A stretch of DNA of 64,000 nt, taken from Halomonas lysinitropha. GTDB lineage: Bacteria > Pseudomonadota > Gammaproteobacteria > Pseudomonadales > Halomonadaceae. The translations under genes were made by a program, and so were the position numbers. Shown here in pieces: positions 7,742-16,327 of this stretch. Each line of letters opens with the position of its first letter. Positions within the stretch are counted from its first letter, which is position 1. The notes beneath the pieces were generated by a model. That model made no database searches. It worked only from the letters and a program-made list of their open reading frames with translations, and was not told the origin of the DNA. The stretch covers positions 1 to 64,000 of the forward strand of contig NZ_CABVOU010000015.1 in NCBI RefSeq assembly GCF_902500215.1, written 5' to 3'.

Positions 7742-8980
7742 GTGCTGAAGTTGACATCCCCCGCCACCGTGGTGGTTCTGGCGGCGCTGACCGCACTGGG
7801 GCCACTGGCCACCGATATGTACCTGCCGGCCATGCCGGCCATGGCCGAGGCACTGGATACCGGCCCCGACCAGGTCCAGCTCACCCTGAGCCTCTACATG
7901 GCGGGCTTCGCCCTGGCGCAGCTGTTCTGCGGGCCCGTGTCAGACCGTTTCGGGCGTAAACCGGTGATGATCGCCGGCTTTGGTGTGTTTCTGCTGGCCA
8001 GTCTGCTGTGTGCCTTCGCTACCAGCATCGAGTGGCTGCTGGCGGGGCGCTTCCTGCAAGCCTTCGGCGGTGCCGCCGGCCCGGTTCTCGGCCGTGCGGC
8101 GGTGCGCGACATCTACGGCCCGGTCGAAGCGGGACGCGTGCTCTCCTACATGGCCAGCACCATGGCGATGGCCCCGGCGCTCGCGCCGGTGGTGGGGGCG
8201 GGGCTGCTGCTGTTCTTCGGTTGGGAGTCGGTCTTCCTGCTGCTGTCGGTCTATGCGGCGATCATGCTGCTGATTCTCACCCTGATGATGCCCGAACCGC
8301 TGCCCGCCGACCGTCGGCAGTCGGTGGCCCCCCGGGTGATCCTTGCCAACTATCGCATGCTGCTGACGCAGCGCAGCTTCGTCGGCTACACCCTGATCAA
8401 CGCCAGCGGCTTCGCCGGTCTCTTCGCCTTTCTCTCGGGCTCCTCCTTCGTGCTCATCGAATACATGGGCCTGTCACCGGTCGAATACGGCACCGGCTTC
8501 ACGCTGATCGTCCTGGGCTTCTTCTCGGGCACCCTGTTCAGCGGGCGCTACAGCCATCGGCTGGGGCGCGACCGCCTGCTGCTGCTGGCCACCCTGCTGT
8601 GCGCCCTGGCCGGCTCCACCATGGCGGGGCTGGCGATCGCCGGCGCCCATGAGCCCTGGGCCGTGATCGGCCCGCACATCGTGTTCCTGTTCGGTTTCGG
8701 CATCGTGATGCCCCAGAGCATGGCCGGGGCCCTGGCCCCCAACCCGCAGTGTGCCGGCTCGGCCTCGTCACTGTTCGGTTTCCTGCAGATGACCATCGCC
8801 GCCCTGGGCGGCGCTCTGGTCGGCCAGTTCCATGACGGCACCTCGCGCACCATGGCCATGGCAATCGCCGTGGGGGGTCTCGTCTCGCTCTGCGTTTTCC
8901 TGACCCTGATTCGGCGAGGCGGCGAGAGCAGCGATTGCCCACGGCCGACGGTCGATAGCACCACAAGGAGATCACCATGA
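7742..8980 (+). CDS. Bcr/CflA-family multidrug efflux MFS transporter
   Basis: A 412-aa 12-helix MFS exporter of the Bcr/CflA (drug:H+ antiporter) type. The family hallmark LGPLATDMYLPAMPAMAEAL is in helix 1, the loop 2-3 motif GPVSDRFGRKPVMIAG follows, then GRFLQAFGGAAGPVLGRAAVRDIY. I chose GTG at 7742 because AGGAG lies 6 bases upstream and this places the first helix close to the N-terminus; the frame is open to 7694. The stop overlaps the start of the Rieske gene by ATGA, implying coupling. Whether it exports toxic aromatic intermediates of the neighbouring pathway or is unrelated cannot be told. Confidence 0.88.
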   Translation: MLKLTSPATVVVLAALTALGPLATDMYLPAMPAMAEALDTGPDQVQLTLSLYMAGFALAQLFCGPVSDRFGRKPVMIAGFGVFLLASLLCAFATSIEWLLAGRFLQAFGGAAGPVLGRAAVRDIYGPVEAGRVLSYMASTMAMAPALAPVVGAGLLLFFGWESVFLLLSVYAAIMLLILTLMMPEPLPADRRQSVAPRVILANYRMLLTQRSFVGYTLINASGFAGLFAFLSGSSFVLIEYMGLSPVEYGTGFTLIVLGFFSGTLFSGRYSHRLGRDRLLLLATLLCALAGSTMAGLAIAGAHEPWAVIGPHIVFLFGFGIVMPQSMAGALAPNPQCAGSASSLFGFLQMTIAALGGALVGQFHDGTSRTMAMAIAVGGLVSLCVFLTLIRRGGESSDCPRPTVDSTTRRSP

Positions 8981-9354
8981 CCCAAGCCTGGAAGCAGTAT
9001 CGCAGCGCCCCCGAGGTAGGCACCCGAGTCGCCCGTCTGGAGGAGCTGCCCCGGCACGGTACCCTGAGCGTGAGCCTCACGGGAGAAAAGGGCAGCTTCC
9101 CGCTGCTGCTCGTCCACCTCGACGACGGCAGCCTGCTCGCCTACGTCAACGCCTGCCCGCATCAGTATCTGCCGCTCGACCAGCGTGGTAAGCGTGTCCT
9201 CAGCCAGGATGGCGAGCAACTGCGCTGCACCAACCACGAGGCAAGCTTTGCGACGCGTACCGGCGAGGGTGTGGCGGGCCTGGGCCTGGATTGTGCACTG
9301 GACCCGGTGCCCGTGCATGCCGACGACCAGGGTTGGCTGGTGATCGGCGAGTAA
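8977..9354 (+). CDS. Stand-alone Rieske [2Fe-2S] protein
   Basis: A 125-aa cytoplasmic protein consisting almost only of a Rieske domain. The cluster ligands are visible as CPH in VNACPHQYLPLD and CTNH in LRCTNHEASF, spaced as in Rieske ferredoxins and NirD-like proteins. There is no signal peptide or catalytic oxygenase domain. The ATG overlaps the efflux stop by four bases, with GGAG upstream. It could be an electron carrier for an oxygenase or a redox-sensing accessory protein; the tie to an exporter is unusual. A hairpin terminator follows immediately. Confidence 0.85.
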   Translation: MTQAWKQYRSAPEVGTRVARLEELPRHGTLSVSLTGEKGSFPLLLVHLDDGSLLAYVNACPHQYLPLDQRGKRVLSQDGEQLRCTNHEASFATRTGEGVAGLGLDCALDPVPVHADDQGWLVIGE

Positions 9355-9355
9355 G

Positions 9356-9386
9356 AAAAGGGCCACGCCCAGCGTGGCCCCTTCAT
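9356..9386. terminator. Bidirectional intrinsic terminator
   Basis: The stem GGGCCACGC (9360-9368) pairs with GCGTGGCCC (9372-9380) over a 3-base loop. Read on the minus strand it is followed by CTTTTCTT, a fair T-run, and on the plus strand by CTTCAT. It lies between the convergent Rieske gene and the oxidoreductase gene and can serve both. Confidence 0.7.
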
Positions 9387-9424
9387 GTAACCCTTGTGTG
9401 AGATGGTGGATCGAGACGCGAGTC

Positions 9425-12400
9425 TCAGGCCACCTCGGCGGCGATGGTCATGGGTCGCCCATGGCGCAGCTCCTCCAGCAGCTTGGCCTGGCGGGCCCTG
9501 GCCTTTTCGGCGGCGGCCTCGCGCACCGGGCCAAAGCCTCTGACCTCTTCCGGCAGCTTGGCCAGGGCCAGGGCGGTGGCGTGGGTGCTGTCGTTGAGGT
9601 GATCCATCAGTTCGTCGAGCTGTGCTTCGTACTCCGTCAGCAGCTGGCGATCCAACTTGCGGTCGGCAGTGAAGCGGAAGGGGTCCAGGGCGCTGTTGCG
9701 CAGCCCACGCAGCCTGGCCAGCCCCTTCATGGCCTTGAGCATCCAGGGACCGAAGCGGCGCTTCACCGGTCGCCCCTTGGCATCCTTGCGGCCCGAGAGC
9801 AGCGGCGGCGCCAGGTGGAGACTGAGCTTGTAGTCGCCGCCGAAGGTGGCTTCCACCTCCTCGAGGAAGTCACTCTCGGTGAAGAGGCGCGCCACCTCGT
9901 ACTCATCCTTATAGGCCATCAGCCGGTAAAGCTGGGCGGCCACCGCCCGGGTCAGGGCCTCGCCGGCCTCGAGCCTGGCTTCAGCCTCGCGAATTCGGGC
10001 CACCTTCTGCACATAGCGCTCGGCATAGGCAGGGTTCTGGTAGCGCGTCAGCGCCCGAGCGTTGCGAGCGATCACCTCGTCGAGGCTGGCGTCAGGGGAA
10101 AGCGGCGTGTCGTCCAGGCGCCGCTGCAGGTACTCCGGCTCTACCGCCGCCAGGCGGCCCCAGGCGAAGGCGCGCTGGTTCCTGTCGATGGCCACGCCAT
10201 TGAGTTCGATGGCGCGCTTGAGCGCCGCCTCACTGACCGGCAGCAGGCCCTGCTGCCAGGCGAAGCCCAGCATCATGACGTTGGAGAAGACGGTGTCTCC
10301 CAGCAGCTGCTCGGCCAGGCGGTTGGCGTCCAGGGTGGCGAAATTGTCCTCGCCTACGGCGTCGCGCAGCAGGGCCAGGCGCTTGTCCGCCTGCATATCG
10401 GCATCGCGGTAGAGCACATAGTCGGCAGTGGGCAGCTCGGCCAGGTTGGCCACCACTCGGGTGGTATCGGTCTGAAGCACATCCAGGGCCTTCCTCGAGC
10501 TGGCCACCACCATGTCGCAGGCGATCATGGCATCGGCCTGGCCGGACTCGGTACGCACCTGGTTGAGGTCGCCGGGGGCCGGGGCCAGGCGCACATAGCT
10601 GAGCACGGTGCCGCCCTTCTGGGCGAAGCCCATGAAGTCGAGCACGCTGGTGCCGCGACCCTCGAGGTGCGCGGCCATGGTGATCAGCTGCCCCACGGTG
10701 ACCACGCCGGTGCCGCCAACGCCGCCCACCAGCAGGTCATAGGGGGCCTCCAGGGCCGGTACCTCGGGCGCCGGCAGCCCCTCCACCTTGCGCCAGAAGG
10801 CCGCGTCGACCTCCACGCCCTGACCCTTGCGCAGCTCGCCGCCCTCCACGGTGACGAAGCTGGGGCAGAAGCCGCCCAGGCAGGAGTAATCCTTGTTGCA
10901 GGAGGACTGATCGATCTTGCGCTTGCGACCCAGCTCGGTCTCGCGTGGCACCACCGACAGGCAGTTGGACTGCACCGAGCAGTCGCCACAGCCTTCGCAG
11001 ACGTGGTGGTTGATAAAGACCCGCCTGGTCGGATCGGCCATCAGGCCGCGCTTGCGGCGACGGCGCTTCTCGGCGGCGCACACCTGGTCATAGATCAGCA
11101 CGCTGCAGCCGGGAATCTCGCGCAGTTCGCGCTGCAGTGTGTCCATCTCGTCGCGATGGTGGAAGGTCGCTCCCTTGGGGAACTGACCCTCGTGGCCGCG
11201 ATACTTCTCGGGCTCGTCGCTGACCACCACGATGCGCTTCACGCCCTCGGCGGCGGAGTGCTGGGCGATCATCGGCACGGTAATCTGGCCGTCCACCGGC
11301 TGACCGCCGGTCATGGCCACGGCGTCGTTGAACAGCACCTTGTAGGTGATATTAACCCCGGCGGCCACCGCCTGGCGGATCGCCATGGAGCCAGAGTGGA
11401 ACCAGGTGCCCTCGCCCAGATTCTGGAAGACATGGCCGTTGCCGGTAAAGCGGCTCTTGCCCACCCAGTTGACGCCCTCGCCGCCCATCTGGATCAGCGA
11501 CTCGGTGTTACGCCCCATCCAGGAGGCCATGAAGTGGCAGCCGATGCCGGCCAGCGCCTTGCTACCTTCCGGCACCTTGGTGGAGCTGTTGTGGGGGCAG
11601 CCGGAGCAGAAGTAGGGCAGGCGGCGCACGCCCCCCAGCTCCTTGGCCTCGGTGAGGCAGCGATCCAGCTTGCTCAGGCGCTCGGAGAGATCGATGGCGT
11701 AGAAGCGCTCCAGGCGCTCGGCCACGAAGCCTGCCAGAAGCCGCGGGCTCAGCTCGCCCACATAGGGAATCAGCGGCTTGCCCACCTCGTCCTGCTTGCC
11801 GGTGATCAGCACCTCCCCGGGGCGATCCGGCTCGGACATGTACTCCTTGATCTGGCTCTCGATGATGCCGCGCTTCTCCTCGATGACCAGGATCTCCTGC
11901 TTGTCGCGCACGAAATCGAGGACGCCGCGGCGATGCAGGGGCCACACCATGCCCACCTTGTAGAGCTCCACCCCCAGCTCGCGCAGGGCGGCCTCGTCCA
12001 GTCCCAGCAGCCGCAGCGCTTCGAGCAGGTCCAGGTGGCCCTTGCCGGTGGTAACGATGCCGAAGCGCGCCTGGTCATTGCCGTAGAGACGCTTGTCGAT
12101 GGGATTGGTGCCGGCAAAGGCCTGCACCGCCGCGAGCTTGTGCTCGATACGGGTCTCCAGCTGGGGCCCGGGCAGATCCGGCCAGCGGTAGTGCAGGCCT
12201 CCCTCCGGCGGGATGAAGTCCGCCGGGGTGGTGAAGCTGGGCAGCGGCGGTACCTCGATGGAGGCGCCGCTCTCCACGGTCTCGGAGACTGCCTTGAAGC
12301 CGACCCAGCAGCCGGAGTAACGCGACAGCGCATAGCCCCAGAGGCCAAATTCCTCATATTCAGACAATGAAGCAGGGTTCACGACCGGCATAAACCAGGC

Positions 12401-12910
12401 CATGAAGGCCACGTCGGACTGGTGGGGCATGGAGGAGGAGACACAGCCGTGGTCGTCGCCGGCCACCACCAGCACACCGCCGTTGGGGGAGCTGCCGTAG
12501 GCGTTGCCATGCTTGAGGGCATCGCCGGCGCGATCCACCCCCGGCCCCTTGCCGTACCAGAAGCCGAAGACCCCCTCGACTTCCTTGTCCGGGTCGGTTT
12601 CCACCTGCTGGCTGCCCAGCATCATGGTGGCCGCCAGGTCCTCGTTTATGGCCGGCACGAAGTCGACATGACAGGCCTCCAGGCTCGCCTTGGCCTGCCA
12701 CAGGGCCTGGTCGACACCGCCCAGGGGTGAGCCGCGGTAGCCGCTGATCAGGCCCGCCGTCTCGCGTCCATCACGACGATCCAGCTGCGCCTGGCGCAGG
12801 GCGATACGCACCAGGGCCTGGGTACCGGTCACGAAGACCCGGCCCGTTTCACGGGAATAACGGTCGTTCAACTGATAGTCGTCGAGGTCGAGGGGGGAAG
12901 TCGTCGTCAT
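9425..12910 (-). CDS. Indolepyruvate:ferredoxin oxidoreductase, fused single-chain type
   Basis: A 1161-aa thiamine-diphosphate and iron-sulphur enzyme that decarboxylates aryl-2-oxo acids (indolepyruvate, phenylpyruvate and the like) to aryl-acetyl-CoA with reduction of ferredoxin. The N-terminal half (GLISGYRGSPLGGVD, INEDLAATM, VVAGDDHGC) is the pyrimidine domain; YFCSGCPHNSS, GIGCHFMASWMG and GNGHVFQNLGEGTW mark the TPP region; cysteines from residue 638 (CEGCGDC, SCNKDYSCLGGFCPS) bind clusters; the C-terminal third from LVGGVGGTGV is the gamma domain. ATG 12910 is chosen, with AAGG upstream; a GTG at 12919 is the alternative. It diverges from the Lrp/AsnC regulator and may feed aromatic amino-acid carbon into arylacetate metabolism. 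Confidence 0.92.
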   Translation of the reverse strand: MTTTSPLDLDDYQLNDRYSRETGRVFVTGTQALVRIALRQAQLDRRDGRETAGLISGYRGSPLGGVDQALWQAKASLEACHVDFVPAINEDLAATMMLGSQQVETDPDKEVEGVFGFWYGKGPGVDRAGDALKHGNAYGSSPNGGVLVVAGDDHGCVSSSMPHQSDVAFMAWFMPVVNPASLSEYEEFGLWGYALSRYSGCWVGFKAVSETVESGASIEVPPLPSFTTPADFIPPEGGLHYRWPDLPGPQLETRIEHKLAAVQAFAGTNPIDKRLYGNDQARFGIVTTGKGHLDLLEALRLLGLDEAALRELGVELYKVGMVWPLHRRGVLDFVRDKQEILVIEEKRGIIESQIKEYMSEPDRPGEVLITGKQDEVGKPLIPYVGELSPRLLAGFVAERLERFYAIDLSERLSKLDRCLTEAKELGGVRRLPYFCSGCPHNSSTKVPEGSKALAGIGCHFMASWMGRNTESLIQMGGEGVNWVGKSRFTGNGHVFQNLGEGTWFHSGSMAIRQAVAAGVNITYKVLFNDAVAMTGGQPVDGQITVPMIAQHSAAEGVKRIVVVSDEPEKYRGHEGQFPKGATFHHRDEMDTLQRELREIPGCSVLIYDQVCAAEKRRRRKRGLMADPTRRVFINHHVCEGCGDCSVQSNCLSVVPRETELGRKRKIDQSSCNKDYSCLGGFCPSFVTVEGGELRKGQGVEVDAAFWRKVEGLPAPEVPALEAPYDLLVGGVGGTGVVTVGQLITMAAHLEGRGTSVLDFMGFAQKGGTVLSYVRLAPAPGDLNQVRTESGQADAMIACDMVVASSRKALDVLQTDTTRVVANLAELPTADYVLYRDADMQADKRLALLRDAVGEDNFATLDANRLAEQLLGDTVFSNVMMLGFAWQQGLLPVSEAALKRAIELNGVAIDRNQRAFAWGRLAAVEPEYLQRRLDDTPLSPDASLDEVIARNARALTRYQNPAYAERYVQKVARIREAEARLEAGEALTRAVAAQLYRLMAYKDEYEVARLFTESDFLEEVEATFGGDYKLSLHLAPPLLSGRKDAKGRPVKRRFGPWMLKAMKGLARLRGLRNSALDPFRFTADRKLDRQLLTEYEAQLDELMDHLNDSTHATALALAKLPEEVRGFGPVREAAAEKARARQAKLLEELRHGRPMTIAAEVA

Positions 12911-13053
12911 GGTCACCACCTTCGCGGGGAATGGGCATTATCGTTATAGGCCCAGCAGTCTATCCAAGGCCCCGCTAAAGGTGCTTGCGAACTTGCCCCC
13001 GAAAACGTCATCCTTCGAAAGAACCTTTCTTTCTATAGAGATCAGAGAAATAT

Positions 13054-13063
13054 TATTCGAATA
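13054..13063. promoter_or_regulatory. Palindrome TATTCGAATA, candidate Lrp-type operator
   Basis: A perfect 10-base palindrome in the AT-rich part of the divergent spacer, 36 bases upstream of the Lrp/AsnC start. Lrp/AsnC proteins usually bind AT-rich imperfect palindromes near their own gene, so autoregulation and control of the oxidoreductase are plausible. The rest of the 12911-13098 spacer shows no gene. Confidence 0.4.
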
Positions 13064-13098
13064 CTTCGACTTTCGTTTACAGCTTGAGGGTATCCACC

Positions 13099-13572
13099 AT
13101 GGCCTCCGACCTCCCCCTGGACGCCTATGACAAGAAGATCCTGCGCCTGCTTCAGGCCCAGGGCCGCATCACCAACCAGCAGCTGGCAGAGCAGATCGGC
13201 CTCTCCTCGGCGGCCTGCTGGCGTCGCGTCAAGGCGCTGGAGGAGAGCGGCACCATCAAGCGCTTCACCGCCCTGGTGGATCCGAATCGCGTGGGACAGC
13301 CCTTGACCACCCTGGTGATGGTGACCCTGGTGCGCCACCATATCGACAACACCGCGGAGTTCGAACGCCGTATCCTGGAGTACCCGGAGGTCCTTCAGTG
13401 CTATGCCACCACCGGCAACGCCGACTTCGTGCTGCGGGTGGTGATCGAGGACATGGCCGCTTACGACCGCTTCCTCAACGAGAAGCTCTTTTCCCTGGCG
13501 GGTATCTCCCAGGTCAGCTCCAATTTCGCCCTGCGTGAGATCAAGAACGAGACCGCCATCCCGATTCGCTGA
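13099..13572 (+). CDS. Lrp/AsnC-family transcriptional regulator
   Basis: A 157-aa regulator. Residues 5-65 form the AsnC helix-turn-helix (LDAYDKKILRLLQAQGRITNQQLAEQIGLSSAACWRRVKALEESG), followed by the RAM/AsnC ligand domain (LEYPEVLQCYATTGNADFVLRVVIEDMAAYDRFL). ATG 13099 has GAGG about 9 bases upstream; the frame is also open from a TTG at 13084. It is divergent from the aryl-2-oxo-acid oxidoreductase, so an aromatic amino acid or its oxo acid is a likely effector (inference). The EAL protein begins 91 bases downstream on the same strand. Confidence 0.92.
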   Translation: MASDLPLDAYDKKILRLLQAQGRITNQQLAEQIGLSSAACWRRVKALEESGTIKRFTALVDPNRVGQPLTTLVMVTLVRHHIDNTAEFERRILEYPEVLQCYATTGNADFVLRVVIEDMAAYDRFLNEKLFSLAGISQVSSNFALREIKNETAIPIR

Positions 13573-13663
13573 CAAGCAACTCGATATCACTCCAGTTAGG
13601 ATGGTCAAATTCCCCACTACGCGACGTGCGCCGGAACCGGTGCCGGAAGGGAGAGTGTCTGTC

Positions 13664-16093
13664 ATGCTTGACTCGATCCTCTGCTGCTTGAGCGGAGGCA
13701 GATACCCTAATGGTTGGCTGCTTATGCTGGCATTGGCCGGCTGGTCACCGGCGCTCGCAGCCCAGCAACCGGCCCCGACTTACAGCGATGCCATCCAGGT
13801 AGTGGCGTCCTATCATCGCGGTAGCCCATGGTCCGATGAGCTCGTCGACAGGGTCGCCGAGGCGGTGGATCTGCTGGAATGGCCGGATGGCATGCATGTG
13901 GACTACCTTGATGCGCGCCGCCTCGCCGAGCCTGCGGCCTTCGAGATCGAGCGTCGGCGCCTCGAGGGGCGCACCGCCGTGGCCCCCGCATCGCGCCTGC
14001 TGCTCATCGACGACGCCGCTCTGCGCTTCTACCTGCGCCATACCGAATCGCTGGGCAATCCTCTCCGCGTGGTCGCGATCGGCATCAATGACCCCGAGCT
14101 GCAACGGCGTGCCGTGGCAGAAGGAGTGAAGCTGATCATCACCCGTACGGTAGAGCGCCAATCGCTGGCCTTCCTGAAGGAGCTGTTCGGCGAGCCCTTG
14201 CCACTCCTGGTACTGGGAGACAGCACCGGCAGCGGACGGCATCTGTCGCGTACCTTCCTGTCCAGCGTCGAGGCAATGCCGGGCGCGACGGCAGAGCAAG
14301 TTCTCTGGGAATGGACGCCCGAAAAGGTCCAGGAGGCATTGCCCAGCCTGCCTGACAACACCCTGGTGTATCTCGTCGAAGGACAGACCACCGGGGCGGC
14401 GGACCTGCACCCCGAGGCACGCCAATGGCTCACACTCCTCGCCGATGAGGGAATACGGGTCTTCTGTCACCTGCCCTATCAGGTCCGGCTGGGCTGTGCT
14501 GGCGGCGCCTTGCTGGACACACGACGCCTGAGCCGATTGGCGGTGGAATCGCTGATCAGCCCGGCCTTCGAGGCCCTGCCACCCGTCCAGGAGGTCGGAG
14601 CAGAGCGCCGTGCCCTGCATGCCGCCTTCTACCAGCACCTGCCGGAAGCGCGCCGCGAGGAGGTGGAGTGGCTCGGTGTCGAGGGCTCCATGGCCATCGC
14701 CGAGGGCCGCATCTCCCGGCTGTTCTGGGGTGGCACCCTGGTGACCAGCGTGTTGTTGACTGCCCTGCTGCTGCTGTGGTCCTCCCGCCGGCGCGCGCGA
14801 CAGGCCCAGCGACGCCTCGCCATCGATCCCGGCAGCGGACTGCCGACGCGCCAGGTGCTCGAGAGCGAGTTCGAGGCGCTGAGTGACAGGGAGCCCGGTG
14901 GTTGGCTCTTCGCGCTGGTGTCGCCGAGCCTGCGGGACTACCGGCGACACCTGGGCCTCCCCGAGGCTCAGGTACTGTTCCGGGAGCAGCTGAAGGTCTT
15001 GCGCGCTCAACTGCCGCGCGATGCCCACCTCTATCTGAATGCCGACCTGGGGGTGATAGGTCGCCTACCCCCCAGCTATGGAGATCAAGGCGACACGGCA
15101 TTCGACCGCTTCATTGCCCGGCTGGGGCACAACGCCCACGAACCGGCGCGGCGGCGCCTGGCCTGGTACGGTAGCCTGTTGCGCTGGTCTGGCGCCGAGA
15201 CCGATTTCGCGCAGTGCCGGGCGGCGCTGGACGATGGCCTGTTCCGGCTGGAACGCCAGGGCTGGCGACAGCCGGTCATCCGGGTGGAACCCATGGAGCG
15301 TCGCCAGGCCACACGCTTCCGCCAGATTTCCGAAGCACTCGAACGGCTGATGGCCAACCCCGACTCTGAGTGGCGCCTGGTCATACAGCCCAAGGTATCA
15401 CCGCATGACGGCCGGCTATGTGGCGCCGAGATACTGCTGCGCTGGCGGCATCCCGAGTTGGGCGAGATATCGCCTGGCGAGTTCTTGCCGGTGGCCGAGA
15501 TTCTCGACCTCTCCTCGGCCCTGGATCACTGGGTGATGGCGCGCAGCCTGACCTGGCTGGCCAGCGTTCGCGATACCTTGCCCGGGCTGGAACATCTGTC
15601 CATCAACGTCAACCTGGCCACGCTCTCCGAAACCCATTTCCGCGAAACGCTGATGGAGCAGCTGGACGCACTCGGGCTGTCGCCAGACATGATCGAACTC
15701 GAGATCACCGAACACGCCGACTTCAGCGACCTTGATACCGTGGAGAAACACATGACTCGCCTGCGGCAGCAGGGAGTGAGGCTGGCGCTGGACGATTTCG
15801 GTACCGGCCATACCGCCTTCAAGCTACTGCAGCGCCTTCCCTTGACCGTGATCAAGATGGACCGCAGCCTGCTTCTGGCCGCCGACGAGCATCACCAGGG
15901 GCGGAAGGCCTATGCGGCCATGGTGCAGTTCGCCAGCGGCCTGGGGCTTAGGGTCGTCGCGGAAGGGGTCGAAGAGCCTGCCCAGGCCGAATGGCTGACC
16001 TCGCTGGGTATCGACGAGGTACAAGGCTTCCTGTTCGCAAGACCACTGGAACTGGAGGACATGCTGGTCGCCTACGGAAGGCCCGAGGACTGA
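13664..16093 (+). CDS. Periplasmic-sensor c-di-GMP phosphodiesterase (degenerate GGDEF + EAL)
   Basis: An 809-aa membrane signalling protein. A signal peptide (residues 1-27, ending SPALAA) leads to a periplasmic region up to about 345 that resembles ABC-type binding-protein sensors, then a single membrane helix (352-372). Residues 385-540 look like a GGDEF domain that has lost its signature (ADLGVIGRLPP where RxGGDEF is expected). The EAL domain (565-805) keeps its catalytic residues: EILLRW at 589, NVNLATLSE, ELEITEH, LALDDFGTG, IKMDRSL, VVAEGVEE and QGFLFARPL. It should hydrolyse c-di-GMP. The ATG follows AAGGGAG. Position between the Lrp regulator and the second hydroxylase pair suggests it may sense an aromatic or amino-acid ligand (inference). 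Confidence 0.87.
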   Translation: MLDSILCCLSGGRYPNGWLLMLALAGWSPALAAQQPAPTYSDAIQVVASYHRGSPWSDELVDRVAEAVDLLEWPDGMHVDYLDARRLAEPAAFEIERRRLEGRTAVAPASRLLLIDDAALRFYLRHTESLGNPLRVVAIGINDPELQRRAVAEGVKLIITRTVERQSLAFLKELFGEPLPLLVLGDSTGSGRHLSRTFLSSVEAMPGATAEQVLWEWTPEKVQEALPSLPDNTLVYLVEGQTTGAADLHPEARQWLTLLADEGIRVFCHLPYQVRLGCAGGALLDTRRLSRLAVESLISPAFEALPPVQEVGAERRALHAAFYQHLPEARREEVEWLGVEGSMAIAEGRISRLFWGGTLVTSVLLTALLLLWSSRRRARQAQRRLAIDPGSGLPTRQVLESEFEALSDREPGGWLFALVSPSLRDYRRHLGLPEAQVLFREQLKVLRAQLPRDAHLYLNADLGVIGRLPPSYGDQGDTAFDRFIARLGHNAHEPARRRLAWYGSLLRWSGAETDFAQCRAALDDGLFRLERQGWRQPVIRVEPMERRQATRFRQISEALERLMANPDSEWRLVIQPKVSPHDGRLCGAEILLRWRHPELGEISPGEFLPVAEILDLSSALDHWVMARSLTWLASVRDTLPGLEHLSINVNLATLSETHFRETLMEQLDALGLSPDMIELEITEHADFSDLDTVEKHMTRLRQQGVRLALDDFGTGHTAFKLLQRLPLTVIKMDRSLLLAADEHHQGRKAYAAMVQFASGLGLRVVAEGVEEPAQAEWLTSLGIDEVQGFLFARPLELEDMLVAYGRPED

Positions 16094-16129
16094 CTGCCGG
16101 ACTGACATCAGGGCCCCCGCAAATGCGGG

Positions 16130-16327
16130 TCAACTTCCGCTCGCGCCCGCCCGCGCCTCGTCGATAGCGGCCATCACCCGATCGACCTCGGGCACGCGGT
16201 GGGCCAGCGCCAACGCCAGCTGGGCAAGAAAGTGGCTCTCCTGCTCCTCGGGCAGGGCGTCGAGGGTCTCGGCCAGGTGCTCGTAGACCCGCTCCAGGTC
16301 GGCAAAGGGCAGTGTCGCATCGGTCAT
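16130..16327 (-). CDS. DUF2783 small protein, partner of the hydroxylase (copy 2)
   Basis: A 65-aa protein (LPFADLERVYEHLAETLDALPEEQESHFLAQLALALAHRV) that fits the DUF2783 helical pattern but is divergent from copy 1. Its ATG overlaps the stop of the second flavin hydroxylase by ATGA, the same coupling seen at 4312. There is no cofactor motif. I infer a coupling or stabilising role for the hydroxylase. The family call is less certain than for copy 1 because the sequence is short. Confidence 0.75.
   Translation of the reverse strand: MTDATLPFADLERVYEHLAETLDALPEEQESHFLAQLALALAHRVPEVDRVMAAIDEARAGASGS

Noticed and set aside
9374..12370. 998-codon open frame on the plus strand
   Set aside because: It is the antisense of the indolepyruvate oxidoreductase; composition (Gly/Ala/His/Leu/Gln-rich) is typical of a GC-rich shadow and no domain is recognisable.
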